From: Bacteroidota bacterium
GTDB taxonomy: Bacteria; Bacteroidota; Bacteroidia; Cytophagales; Cyclobacteriaceae
Assembly: GCA_023417785.1 (NCBI GenBank)
Contig: JAEZEH010000151.1
Location: forward strand, 1 to 64,000
Direction: 5' to 3'
Length of the DNA stretch: 64,000 nucleotides
The translations under genes and the position numbers were made by a program. The notes beneath the pieces are model-generated. The model saw nothing but the letters and a program-made list of their open reading frames with translations, made no database searches and was not told the DNA's origin. The first letter of the stretch is position 1. Each line of letters opens with the position of its first letter. Shown piece after piece: positions 8,871-16,802 of this stretch.

Positions 8871-10268
8871 TTAATCAAGACCGCCCACCATCTTTTCAGG
8901 CCGGACCCATTCATCAAATTGTTCAGACGTAAGTAAGCCAAGTTCTACTGCAGCTTCACGCAGTGTCTTGTTTTCCTTATGTGCTTTCTTGGCGATTTTT
9001 GCAGCATTTTCATAACCGATATGGGTATTAAGGGCTGTTACCAACATCAGCGAATTTTCCAGGTGTTGTTTTATCACGGGCTCATTGGGTTCGATACCTG
9101 CGGCGCAGTTGTCATTGAATGACACGCACGCGTCGCCGAGTAATCGTGCTGATTGCAGAACATTCGCCGCCATTACAGGCTTGAACACATTCAATTCAAA
9201 GTGTCCCGTCGCACCTCCAATTGAAACAGCTACATCATTGCCGATAAGCTGTGCACAAACCATGGTTAGTGCTTCAGGCTGTGTAGGATTTACTTTTCCA
9301 GGCATGATAGACGACCCCGGTTCATTGTCGGGAATAATGATCTCGCCGATACCACAACGCGGCCCGGAACTGAGCATGCGGATGTCGTTCGCGATTTTCA
9401 TGAATGCAACAGCAGCGCGCTTGAGCGCACCTGATAATTCAACCATCGCATCGTGCGCTGCGAGTGCTTCAAATTTGTTCGGAGCTGTGATGAATGGAAA
9501 GCCTGTCAGGTCCGCAATTTTTTGGGCCACAAGAACATCATAGCCTTTTGGTGTGTTCAACCCCGTGCCCACCGCAGTGCCTCCGAGGGCAAGTTCCCGT
9601 ACGGCTTCAAGTGCATTCTTTATTGCGCGGGTACTATTATCAATCTGTTGGACGTATCCTGAAAACTCCTGGCCCAGCGTTAGTGGTGTCGCATCCATAA
9701 AATGCGTCCGGCCAGTCTTGACAATATTTTTGAATTTCTCAGATTTCACTGCCAGCGTATCGCGCACCTTTTTCATCCCCGGAAGGGTGATTTCCATTAC
9801 CTGTTTATAGGCTGCGATGTGCATCGCTGTAGGGAATGTATCGTTTGACGATTGAGACTTGTTCACATCGTCGTTTGGATGCAGTACCTTTTTCTCGTCC
9901 GTGAGTTTTCCACCGTGGTTGACATGTGCACGGTATGCAATCACTTCATTTACGTTCATATTGCTTTGCGTGCCTGAACCAGTTTGCCAGATCACAAGCG
10001 GGAATTCAGCATCGAGTTTGCCTTCCAGAATTTCATCACACGCGGTAGCTATCAAATCCCTTTTCTCGGCACTGAGCGCACCCAGTTCGTGGTTTGCCTG
10101 AGCAGCAGCCTTTTTCAGGTACGCGAAAGCATAAATGATTTCCCTGGGCATACTCGCCTCCGGGCCTATTCTAAAATTGTTTCTTGATCGTTCTGTCTGA
10201 GCACCCCAGTACTTGTCTGATGGCACTTTTACTTCCCCCATGGTGTCTTTTTCGATACGGTAGTTCAT
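8871..10268 (-). CDS. fumC: Class II fumarate hydratase
   Basis: FumC interconverts fumarate and malate in the TCA cycle and needs no iron-sulfur cluster. The 465-residue product is the standard family length. It contains the superfamily signature GSSIMPGKVN (318-327), the active-site His189 in GRTHFMDATP, and the substrate-binding SGTQSNMN and NKSQSSNDTFPTAMH segments. GSS(x)MPxKxN together with THxMDATP favours fumarase over aspartase or argininosuccinate lyase. The ATG at 10268 gives the expected NYRIEKDTMGEVKVP N-terminus. It is likely monocistronic: a terminator for the preceding minus-strand gene lies just upstream, and a TATTTTTA -7-like box is about 20 bases before the ATG. Confidence 0.96.
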   Translation of the reverse strand: MNYRIEKDTMGEVKVPSDKYWGAQTERSRNNFRIGPEASMPREIIYAFAYLKKAAAQANHELGALSAEKRDLIATACDEILEGKLDAEFPLVIWQTGSGTQSNMNVNEVIAYRAHVNHGGKLTDEKKVLHPNDDVNKSQSSNDTFPTAMHIAAYKQVMEITLPGMKKVRDTLAVKSEKFKNIVKTGRTHFMDATPLTLGQEFSGYVQQIDNSTRAIKNALEAVRELALGGTAVGTGLNTPKGYDVLVAQKIADLTGFPFITAPNKFEALAAHDAMVELSGALKRAAVAFMKIANDIRMLSSGPRCGIGEIIIPDNEPGSSIMPGKVNPTQPEALTMVCAQLIGNDVAVSIGGATGHFELNVFKPVMAANVLQSARLLGDACVSFNDNCAAGIEPNEPVIKQHLENSLMLVTALNTHIGYENAAKIAKKAHKENKTLREAAVELGLLTSEQFDEWVRPEKMVGGLD

Positions 10269-10313
10269 ATGGCTGTAAAGTTTGCGGCTTAAAAATAGGA
10301 AACCTTAAAAGAA

Positions 10314-10336
10314 AAATGCCGGGGGTCCCGGCATTT
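10314..10336 (-). terminator. Rho-independent terminator after the PorE-like gene
   Basis: A perfect 10-bp GC-containing stem (10314-10323 with 10327-10336) has a 3-base loop. On the minus strand it ends in GGCATTTTTCTTTT. It lies 35 bases after the stop of the PorE-like gene and ahead of fumC. Confidence 0.85.
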
Positions 10337-10371
10337 CAATCGTATTTTCGTCGATCAGTGAGAGATTATTA

Positions 10372-12390
10372 TCAGTCACCCCTGAAGTATTTGTCCTCGT
10401 CAAACTGCTCGTCTTCCTCAACAGGTTTTGGCTTAACACCAACCTCGAGGATTTTGAATTCTGTTCTTCTGTTTTTCTGACGGCCTTCCGCGTTATCGGT
10501 ACCATCAGGATTTGTGTTCCGGGCGATTGGCCTGTCCTCACCGTAGCCTTTTGCGATCAGGCGATCCGGAGAAATACCTCTCTGAACGATGTACTGTACC
10601 GCAGACTCAGCACGACGTTGTGACAGCCGGATATTATAGTCCCGGTCGTCGATGCTGTCCGTGTGCGAGGCAAGTTCAATTTTAATTTCAGGATTGTCAG
10701 AGAGCAGCTGCACAAGCTTATCAAGTTCGCGGGCGGCATCGGGGCGAATGTCCCACTTGTTGAACTCGTAATAAATGTTTTCGAGCGCAAAGATCTTATT
10801 GAGCTCGATTTTCTCCAGCACTACCGTTGTGTCGAGGGTAATGTTTGTAATCAGATTCGTAAGCGTCTTGGGATCAACACTTTTTCCCTGGGTTGAGTAT
10901 TCCTGCCGACTGACCAGATAACCATCTGTTTCGCCGACCAGGTTGTAGTTTTCGTTTTCATAAACACGGAACAGAAACTTGCCATCATTACCCGTCACGT
11001 AGTCTTGCATGAGTTCACCCTTTTCGTCAAAGAGCGAAACCTTCGTATTGGGAAGAATCTGTAAGCCATTTTCCCCGGGTGTATAAGTTATCCCCTGTAA
11101 ATAGTAATTGACAACCTTCAGGTCAGGATCTTCATTTACGAAAGTATAGATATCGTCATCACCTTTTCCTCCTTCACGATTGGAAGTAAAAAAACCGCGA
11201 TCCGGGCGAAACAGGAAAATCCCAAAGTCATCGCTCGGGCTGTTCATCGGCTGTCCGAGATTTTCGATTACGGTATTCCCGCTAACGCGTTTGTACACGA
11301 AAAGATCCAGTCCACCATAACCTGGGTGACCATCGGATGAAAAATACAACCTTCCATCATCGGCAACATAGGGGAATAGTTCATTGCCGGGTGTATTGAT
11401 CTGGGGGCCGAGATTTCTCACACGAGAAAAACGCCCACGTGAATCCATAACGGCGGAATAAATATCAACCCCGCCATAGCCCATGTTTCCCTTTCCCCGG
11501 CCCTTGCGGTTTGAGGCAAAGTACAGTGTCCGTCCGTCAGGCGCGAAACACGGTGACGAGTCCCACGCGTTGGGATCGTTAAGCCCCACAAGAGGCAACG
11601 GCTCGGACCAGGTACCGTTCCGAAACCGCGATATAAACAGGTCGACATCTTCGGTCGCGTTGACTCCTTTTCTTTTGCTTGTGTTGCCTTTGGCAAAAAC
11701 CATCGTCTTGCCGTCGGGCGTGAAGGTTATACAACCATCGTTCACGTTTGGTGTGTTAATCCCTTCCGGTAACGCTGCCAGCGTAGCCATATCAACGTTG
11801 GCACCGCGGGAGGCAACTTTGTAAAGGTTCGTAAATGGCGTTCCTGTGGCTTCGTAAATTCTTTCGTTGCCTCTCGAAGAAGTGAAATACAATTCGTTGT
11901 TGAGAAACACCGGGGAGTACTCGGCCGAAGGTGTATTGACCAAATCAAGATTCTTGACCCGATAGAAGTTTTCCTTTTCGTCAAGACTGGCCAGATAGCC
12001 AAGCCCCTGCACTTCGGCATTCGCGCGGTCTTTGATCTGAGGGTTTTGTGTTTCGTTCGAAATCTCTTCCAGAACCTTTTTTGCTTCGGAGTATTTTCCG
12101 TTGGCCTTCAGCGCCTGCGAATAAAAAAACCTGACGGAATCGCGATCGATTCCTTTACCGCCTGCCTTTGCATAAAAGGGTTCGGATTCTTTTATGCGAT
12201 TTGACAACCGGTAGGATTCTGCCACGAAGTAGTTGGCCTTTCCATTGTTTGGACTGGACGAAAGCGTCTTTTGATATAAGTCAATCGAAGTTTGGTACTT
12301 TCCCTGCAGGTAAGCTTTCTGAGCCTTTTTTTCAACGCTGCAGGAGCCCAGGAATACAACCAAGAGCGCCAGTAATGCAATTAGCCTCAT
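10372..12390 (-). CDS. PorE-like OmpA-family lipoprotein (TPR-PD40-CRD-OmpA)
   Basis: The 672-residue product starts with a lipoprotein signal (MRLIALLALLVVFLGSCS, acylated Cys at about 17). TPR repeats follow to about 145, then a PD40/WD40-like beta-propeller to about 420, a carboxypeptidase-regulatory-like domain (about 425-530), and a C-terminal OmpA domain (about 545-660) with the peptidoglycan-binding pattern HTDSIDDRDYNIRLSQRRAE. Domain order, lipobox and length closely fit PorE of the type IX secretion system, an outer-membrane lipoprotein that ties the machinery to peptidoglycan. Bacteroidota often carry several paralogues of this layout, and a second one lies at 39007-41022, so PorE itself is not proven. 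It lies 42 bases after a small conserved gene and ends in a strong terminator. Confidence 0.8.
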   Translation of the reverse strand: MRLIALLALLVVFLGSCSVEKKAQKAYLQGKYQTSIDLYQKTLSSSPNNGKANYFVAESYRLSNRIKESEPFYAKAGGKGIDRDSVRFFYSQALKANGKYSEAKKVLEEISNETQNPQIKDRANAEVQGLGYLASLDEKENFYRVKNLDLVNTPSAEYSPVFLNNELYFTSSRGNERIYEATGTPFTNLYKVASRGANVDMATLAALPEGINTPNVNDGCITFTPDGKTMVFAKGNTSKRKGVNATEDVDLFISRFRNGTWSEPLPLVGLNDPNAWDSSPCFAPDGRTLYFASNRKGRGKGNMGYGGVDIYSAVMDSRGRFSRVRNLGPQINTPGNELFPYVADDGRLYFSSDGHPGYGGLDLFVYKRVSGNTVIENLGQPMNSPSDDFGIFLFRPDRGFFTSNREGGKGDDDIYTFVNEDPDLKVVNYYLQGITYTPGENGLQILPNTKVSLFDEKGELMQDYVTGNDGKFLFRVYENENYNLVGETDGYLVSRQEYSTQGKSVDPKTLTNLITNITLDTTVVLEKIELNKIFALENIYYEFNKWDIRPDAARELDKLVQLLSDNPEIKIELASHTDSIDDRDYNIRLSQRRAESAVQYIVQRGISPDRLIAKGYGEDRPIARNTNPDGTDNAEGRQKNRRTEFKILEVGVKPKPVEEDEQFDEDKYFRGD

Positions 12391-12432
12391 AACGAATCGG
12401 AAAATCTTTTTTTTAAAGCTACTAAAATCGAA

Positions 12433-12927
12433 TCATTTTTCGACGGATTCCTTCGGGAAGTATCGGTTCACCCAGCTTTTGCGGGCGGGCGCCGGCCAGC
12501 TTTCGCGGTACTCACGCAGTGTTGAAATCGCATTGTTGAAGACCAGCGCGTCCTGAGAAAGATGACTGTCTGCAAAGGCGGACTTCAACGACCCAAGAGG
12601 GAAACGCCGGATTTCATTCTCGACAAGAAACGCAATCGCCGTTCTATCGAAAAAGTCAATTGTAAGCTCACTGGCAAGTTCACGCATGACTTTAACTGAG
12701 CTGTCAATTGAACATCCGCTGGCGACGTCGTCGGCTGCGAGGACCACAAACTGATCGTAAACAATATCGAATGATGTCCTCAACTTTTCGCCGTGAACCA
12801 TCCACGAATCAGTGAACGAACGGAGGCGAGCGTTTAGTATTTTTTTATCGGATTCAGACAGAAGTTTTGGGGATTGATAAATCCAGACTTTGGCAGAATC
12901 GGGGAGGTCATTGAAAGGAACGTACAT
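12433..12927 (-). CDS. Small conserved Bacteroidota protein (family misnamed ABC transporter ATPase)
   Basis: The 164-residue product starts MYVPFNDLPDSAKVWIYQS, the conserved N-terminus of a Bacteroidota family that automatic pipelines often label ABC transporter ATPase. It contains no Walker A, signature or Walker B motif, so that label is not supported. It has no signal peptide or membrane segment. Conserved-looking stretches include RSFTDSWMVHGEKL, a single Cys in ASGCSIDSSV, and FFDRTAIAFLVE. It lies 20 bases after the CCG-domain gene and before the PorE-like gene on the same strand, so it is probably the third gene of the Fe-S operon. The function is unknown. Confidence 0.75.
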   Translation of the reverse strand: MYVPFNDLPDSAKVWIYQSPKLLSESDKKILNARLRSFTDSWMVHGEKLRTSFDIVYDQFVVLAADDVASGCSIDSSVKVMRELASELTIDFFDRTAIAFLVENEIRRFPLGSLKSAFADSHLSQDALVFNNAISTLREYRESWPAPARKSWVNRYFPKESVEK

Positions 12928-12948
12928 AAGCTTAAAAAATTAATCTAC

Positions 12949-13728
12949 CTATAAACCTTTAGCCTCGGCGATTAGTTCTGCCAGGTCTTTCACTTTGACG
13001 TCGCCTTCTTTCTCCTTGTTTTTGATCCCGTCATTCATCATGGTCATACAAAACGGGCACGCCACAGCTATAGTCGTTGCACCGGTAGTCAGGGCTTCTT
13101 CGGTTCTCTCAACGTTTATATCCTTGAACCCCGGCTCAGGCTCCTTGAACATTTGCGCGCCGCCCGCGCCACAGCACAAGCCTGTTGAACGACATCGTTT
13201 CATCTCTACCAGGTCAGCATCCAGGGCCTCGAGGATATACCGCGGAGCCTCATAAATATTGTTGGCACGGCCAAGGAAGCACGAGTCGTGGTACGTAATC
13301 TTCTTTCCCTGGAATGCGCCGCCCTCGACGGTCAGCTTGCCCTCAGCCAGAAGCTGGCTAAGCAATTCTGAATGATGCAACACCTCGTATGTTCCACCCA
13401 GTTCGGGGTATTCATTTTTCAGCGTATTAAAGCAATGGGGACAAGCGGTGACAATCTTTTTGACCGCGTAGCCATTAAGAACCTGAATGTTATTCATCGC
13501 CTGCATCTGGAAAAGAAACTCATTCCCCGCGCGCCTTGCCGGGTCGCCGGTACATGCTTCCTCCGTACCCAGCACAGCGAAGGATATTTTCACGGCATCG
13601 AGGATTTTAGCGAATGCAAGAGTCACCCGTTTGTAGCGATCATCATAAGAACCTGCACATCCCACCCAAAAAAGAATCTCCGGACTTTCATTGTTGGCGG
13701 CCATTTCGGCCATAGTTGGTATTTTCAT
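12949..13728 (-). CDS. CCG-domain Fe-S oxidoreductase subunit (HdrB/LutA-like)
   Basis: The protein of about 259 residues belongs to the CCG-domain family, which binds noncubane [4Fe-4S] clusters in heterodisulfide reductase HdrB and in GlpC/LutA-type enzymes. The second CCG motif looks complete: DSC, then GLCCGAGGAQ, then CPFC. The first is altered, with GCAGS, EEACTGD where CCG is expected, and CPHC. I chose the ATG at 13728 because it gives the N-terminus MKIPTMAEM typical of Bacteroidota homologues; an ATG at 13770 would add 14 residues and overlap the upstream gene. It directly follows the membrane Fe-S gene, and together they look like a split membrane electron-transfer enzyme. Confidence 0.85.
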   Translation of the reverse strand: MKIPTMAEMAANNESPEILFWVGCAGSYDDRYKRVTLAFAKILDAVKISFAVLGTEEACTGDPARRAGNEFLFQMQAMNNIQVLNGYAVKKIVTACPHCFNTLKNEYPELGGTYEVLHHSELLSQLLAEGKLTVEGGAFQGKKITYHDSCFLGRANNIYEAPRYILEALDADLVEMKRCRSTGLCCGAGGAQMFKEPEPGFKDINVERTEEALTTGATTIAVACPFCMTMMNDGIKNKEKEGDVKVKDLAELIAEAKGL

Positions 13729-13756
13729 TGTGTATTCGGTCAGTTGTATTCCTGCA

Positions 13757-15064
13757 TCACCGGTTTTCATTCGCCCAATTGAACCGATCTCCGGGGCTGA
13801 ACTTCCAGGGCGCGAAATTAGTCTCTACATTCTGGAACATCGCATTCCAGGATTGCGGTGATCCCGACTCCTCCATGGCAATGTAGCGGCGTAATTCTAT
13901 TATTGTCTCCAGCGGATTGATCAGTACGGGGCATGCCTCAACGCAGGCATTGCAACTTGTACAGGCGTTTATTTCTTCCTTCGTAATGTAATCGTTTAGC
14001 AGGCTCTTGCCATCGTTCAGGCCCTGGCCTCCCTTCGCCAGGCTGGCGCCCACTTCCTCCAGACGGTCGCGCGTGTCCATCACGATCTTTCGAGGCGAAA
14101 GTTTCTTACCCGTGATATGAGCTGGGCACTCGGCAGTACATCGTCCGCATTCGGTACACGTATATGCCGCTAGCAGGATGTTCCAGTTCAGGTCGTTTAC
14201 ATCCCGCGCTCCGAATCGGCCAGGTTCCGCCGTAGCGGGAGGAACATCGCCCAGTCCGAGCATTGATTTTACCTCATTGGTTACGACAGGCATATCATTC
14301 ATCCGACCCTTAGGTTCCAGTTTTGCAAAGTAGGTATTCGGAAAGGCCAGGAAAATATGAAGATGCTTTGAATAGGTGATGTAAACCCCAAACCCGAGTA
14401 TTCCGATGATGTGAAACCACCACGCGAAACGCTCGATGATAACCAGGGAAGAAACGGGAAGTCCGTCAAACACCGGAATAAAAAACGAACTGAAGAAGAG
14501 CCTTCCAGTAGGGGTATAGTGGTTATTGGTTTGTTGCAAAATCTGGTCGGTGGCGTTCATGGTAAGGATAGCCAGCATCAGTACAATTTCAGCGATGAGG
14601 ATGAGGTTGGCGTCGAGCCGGGGCCATGGTGTCATTTCCGGCGTCCAGAAACGCTTGAGCTGAAGCACGTTTCTTCGGATGAGGAAGATTACACAGGCAA
14701 GCAATACTCCAACGGCGAGGAATTCAAAGACGTTCATCAACACCGTATAGAATCCGCCGAGATAGGGAGCAAAAATCCGGTGTGTTCCGGCAATCCCGTC
14801 AATGACGAATTCGAGAACTTCAAGATTTATGACGAGGAAGCCAACGTACACAAAAAGGTGAAGGATTGCGGGAACGATCCGTTTGAACATTTTCTTCTGA
14901 CCGAATGCCACCAGCAGGACATTTCGCCAGCGCTCGTCTTTTCGGTCGTTAACCGGTCTATCTTTTTTCCCCAGCCGGATGGTGCTTACAATTCGCCGGC
15001 CTCTGACAAAGAGAAGGTATCCCGTCAGGGCAAGTACGACCAGGAAGGCAATCTGTTGAATCAT
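13757..15064 (-). CDS. Membrane-bound Fe-S oxidoreductase, HdrDE/NarI-like with two 4Fe-4S motifs
   Basis: The 435-residue product has an N-terminal signal-like helix, several further transmembrane helices up to about 240 (a NarI/cytochrome-b-like region), and two cytoplasmic 4Fe-4S motifs, CTECGRCTAECP and CTSCNACVEACP, at about 300-390. This is the membrane and ferredoxin half of proteins that in other bacteria are fused to a CCG domain and pass electrons between the quinone pool and soluble donors such as electron-transfer flavoprotein. Here the CCG part is the next gene (12949-13728), 28 bases downstream. The electron partner is not in the window. It is transcribed divergently from tRNA-Phe across a 193-base gap. 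Confidence 0.85.
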   Translation of the reverse strand: MIQQIAFLVVLALTGYLLFVRGRRIVSTIRLGKKDRPVNDRKDERWRNVLLVAFGQKKMFKRIVPAILHLFVYVGFLVINLEVLEFVIDGIAGTHRIFAPYLGGFYTVLMNVFEFLAVGVLLACVIFLIRRNVLQLKRFWTPEMTPWPRLDANLILIAEIVLMLAILTMNATDQILQQTNNHYTPTGRLFFSSFFIPVFDGLPVSSLVIIERFAWWFHIIGILGFGVYITYSKHLHIFLAFPNTYFAKLEPKGRMNDMPVVTNEVKSMLGLGDVPPATAEPGRFGARDVNDLNWNILLAAYTCTECGRCTAECPAHITGKKLSPRKIVMDTRDRLEEVGASLAKGGQGLNDGKSLLNDYITKEEINACTSCNACVEACPVLINPLETIIELRRYIAMEESGSPQSWNAMFQNVETNFAPWKFSPGDRFNWANENR

Positions 15065-15087
15065 AGCCTAATTTTTACTTCTTTAAT

Positions 15088-15225
15088 TGTAAAAACCAAT
15101 ACTTTGGTAAAGAATGTTTTGCATACAGTTCAGCCGCAAACCAGAAGCGGCAGGATCAAATACCAGGTCACCAGACAAGAAAATTCGCTCCTGTTTTGCA
15201 TGGAATGTAAAAATCAATACTTTTG
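15088..15225 (+). repeat. Shuffled direct repeats upstream of tRNA-Phe
   Basis: Two modules each occur twice, in swapped order. Module A is TGTAAAAACCAATACTTTGG at 15088-15107 and TGTAAAAATCAATACTTTTG at 15206-15225 (18 of 20 identical). Module B is TGTTTTGCAT at 15115-15124 and 15192-15201. The right-hand pair in the order B-A forms a consensus promoter; the left-hand pair in the order A-B does not. Confidence 0.75.
15195..15225 (+). promoter_or_regulatory. Bacteroidota-type promoter of tRNA-Phe
   Basis: TTTG at 15195-15198, a spacer of exactly 19 bases, and TACTTTTG at 15218-15225 match the Bacteroidota consensus TTTG-N19-TAnnTTTG in every fixed position. The expected start of transcription is a few bases later, about 25 bases ahead of the mature tRNA. 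Confidence 0.8.
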
Positions 15226-15257
15226 TGCCCCTGTCGGCCAGAACACGGACTTTTTTT

Positions 15258-15330
15258 GGTGATGTAGCTCAGTTGGTAGAGCAAAGGACTGAAAATCCTT
15301 GTGTCGGGGGTTCAATTCCCTCCATCACCA
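15258..15330 (+). tRNA. tRNA-Phe (anticodon GAA)
   Basis: The 73-base cloverleaf has acceptor GGTGATG pairing with CATCACC plus discriminator A, the D-arm sequence GTAGCTCAGTTGGTAGAGC, the anticodon stem AAGGA/TCCTT with loop CTGAAAA, and a T-arm with loop TTCAATTC closed by GGGGG/CTCCC-type pairs. The anticodon GAA is at 15291-15293. The 3' CCA is not encoded. A consensus promoter lies upstream and a terminator starts 3 bases downstream, so it is a single-gene transcript. Confidence 0.97.
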
Positions 15331-15332
15331 CA

Positions 15333-15353
15333 GCCTCTCGCGAGGCTTTTTTT
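15333..15353 (+). terminator. Rho-independent terminator of tRNA-Phe
   Basis: Stem GCCTC/GAGGC (15333-15337 with 15342-15346) has a 4-base loop and is followed by seven T. It starts 3 bases after the tRNA. Confidence 0.88.
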
Positions 15354-15424
15354 ATGCCCGTTCCTTTACGCCTTCCTTCGCGGCGAATGGTATTTCTCGT
15401 TAAGTTTGTAATAACCCTCTTCCC

Positions 15425-16801
15425 GTGGATACCATTACCGAATCACTGGCCCGGCCCCTGTATGTATACCTCGCGCAACTGATTCTTGGAACAATCCTGT
15501 TCTTTGTTTTCCGATATTTTGGCAAGCTATACCGGCGGCGTTTCCTTTACACATGGGCGTTAAGCTGGATCTGGTTTGCTGTGTTCATGTTAACATCCAT
15601 GTTGATGCTACTGCCCATGGCGCCAAATTCTTTGGTCCGGATTCCGGTCAATGTGCTATCGCAACTGGCCTGTTTCCTGCAAGTGATTATGATCCTTCGC
15701 GGAATACACGAGATGGTGTCCGAAAGGGCGCTGAATCGCCGCAGATTCAGGCAGTTGCTTATTGTCTTTCTGCTCATCGCGGTAGCAACCGTAGTGTTCT
15801 ACAATGAGCGTCCTGCCGATGTAATACAACGAAATCTGCTTCGGTTCGGAAGCCGAACACTTACCACCGGGCTGGGCTTCCTGATAACGGGTATTGTTGT
15901 ATGGGTTCATCCCAAATTCACGAAAGGATTCGGACAGCGGCTACTGGCAAGTTCCTGTATACTGTACAGTTTTTACCAGCTGTATTTTTTCATCGCGCTC
16001 GTTCTGGATGCAATTCATATTCAGGTTATGCGGCCCGAATTTTACGGAATTGCTGACGTTCTGATCATTGCCCTTACGGGGATGAGTATGGTGATGTGGC
16101 TTTTGGAAGATGAGCGGTTTAAGCTGGAAAAGGCAAACATTGAACTGGACCGTTTTCTTTACAGTGCCTCACACGACCTTCGCGCACCGATTGCCTCAAT
16201 ACTCGGATTAACTTATCTGGGCAAACTTGAGTTTCAGGAAGAACGGGCGAGAATGTTCATGGAGATGATTGACGAACGCATAAAGAAACTCGACGGTGTG
16301 ATCAGTGATATCCTGAGTTTGGCACGCACGCGAAAATTCGATGTGAAAATGGAACCAGTGAAGTTGGGAGAGTTGATCGACGAAATCGTGACAGACATAA
16401 AATTCAACAAGAACGCATCTGCCATTACACTTGAGTATGTACGGGATTCATCACATGTCTTTACGTCGGATTACAGCCAGATAAAGATAGTGCTGAGGAA
16501 TTTGCTCGGCAATGCGGTGAAATACCACAACCCCGGGCAGTCTTATCCATTCGTTCGGATCACCTTCACGCGTCACGAAGAATTTGTCGAAATTGCAGTC
16601 ACCGACAACGGGCCCGGCATACCCGAAGAAAGTATTCCGAAGATTTTTGAAATGTTCTATCGGGCCTCGCAAAACACCGAAGGCACTGGTCTGGGATTGT
16701 ATATTGTTAAAGAAGCATTAAACCGTGTGAAAGGTTCTATCTCGGTGTCGTCAACGATTGGCCAGGGAACCACTTTTACGGTCCAGCTCGAAGACGCGTA
16801 A
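15425..16801 (+). CDS. Membrane sensor histidine kinase
   Basis: The 458-residue product has about seven hydrophobic segments in the first 225 residues (for example 13-30, 45-63, 78-92, 110-126, 148-162, 174-196 and 210-226). The kinase core follows, with phosphoacceptor His250 in SASHDLRAPIASILGL, an N box with NLLGNAVKYHNPG, a G1 box DNGPGIPEE and a G2 box TGLGLYIVKE. The sensory input is therefore membrane embedded and no extracellular domain is visible. The start is a GTG at 15425. No response regulator is adjacent, so it is an orphan kinase. It meets the rluB-like gene tail to tail with one base between the stops and no terminator. Confidence 0.88.
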   Translation: MDTITESLARPLYVYLAQLILGTILFFVFRYFGKLYRRRFLYTWALSWIWFAVFMLTSMLMLLPMAPNSLVRIPVNVLSQLACFLQVIMILRGIHEMVSERALNRRRFRQLLIVFLLIAVATVVFYNERPADVIQRNLLRFGSRTLTTGLGFLITGIVVWVHPKFTKGFGQRLLASSCILYSFYQLYFFIALVLDAIHIQVMRPEFYGIADVLIIALTGMSMVMWLLEDERFKLEKANIELDRFLYSASHDLRAPIASILGLTYLGKLEFQEERARMFMEMIDERIKKLDGVISDILSLARTRKFDVKMEPVKLGELIDEIVTDIKFNKNASAITLEYVRDSSHVFTSDYSQIKIVLRNLLGNAVKYHNPGQSYPFVRITFTRHEEFVEIAVTDNGPGIPEESIPKIFEMFYRASQNTEGTGLGLYIVKEALNRVKGSISVSSTIGQGTTFTVQLEDA

Positions 16802-16802
16802 G

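Noticed and set aside
14411..15262. 283-codon open frame on the plus strand opposite the membrane Fe-S gene
   Set aside because: It is antisense to a gene with clear ferredoxin motifs and membrane helices, its translation is charged low-complexity sequence, and it runs into tRNA-Phe.
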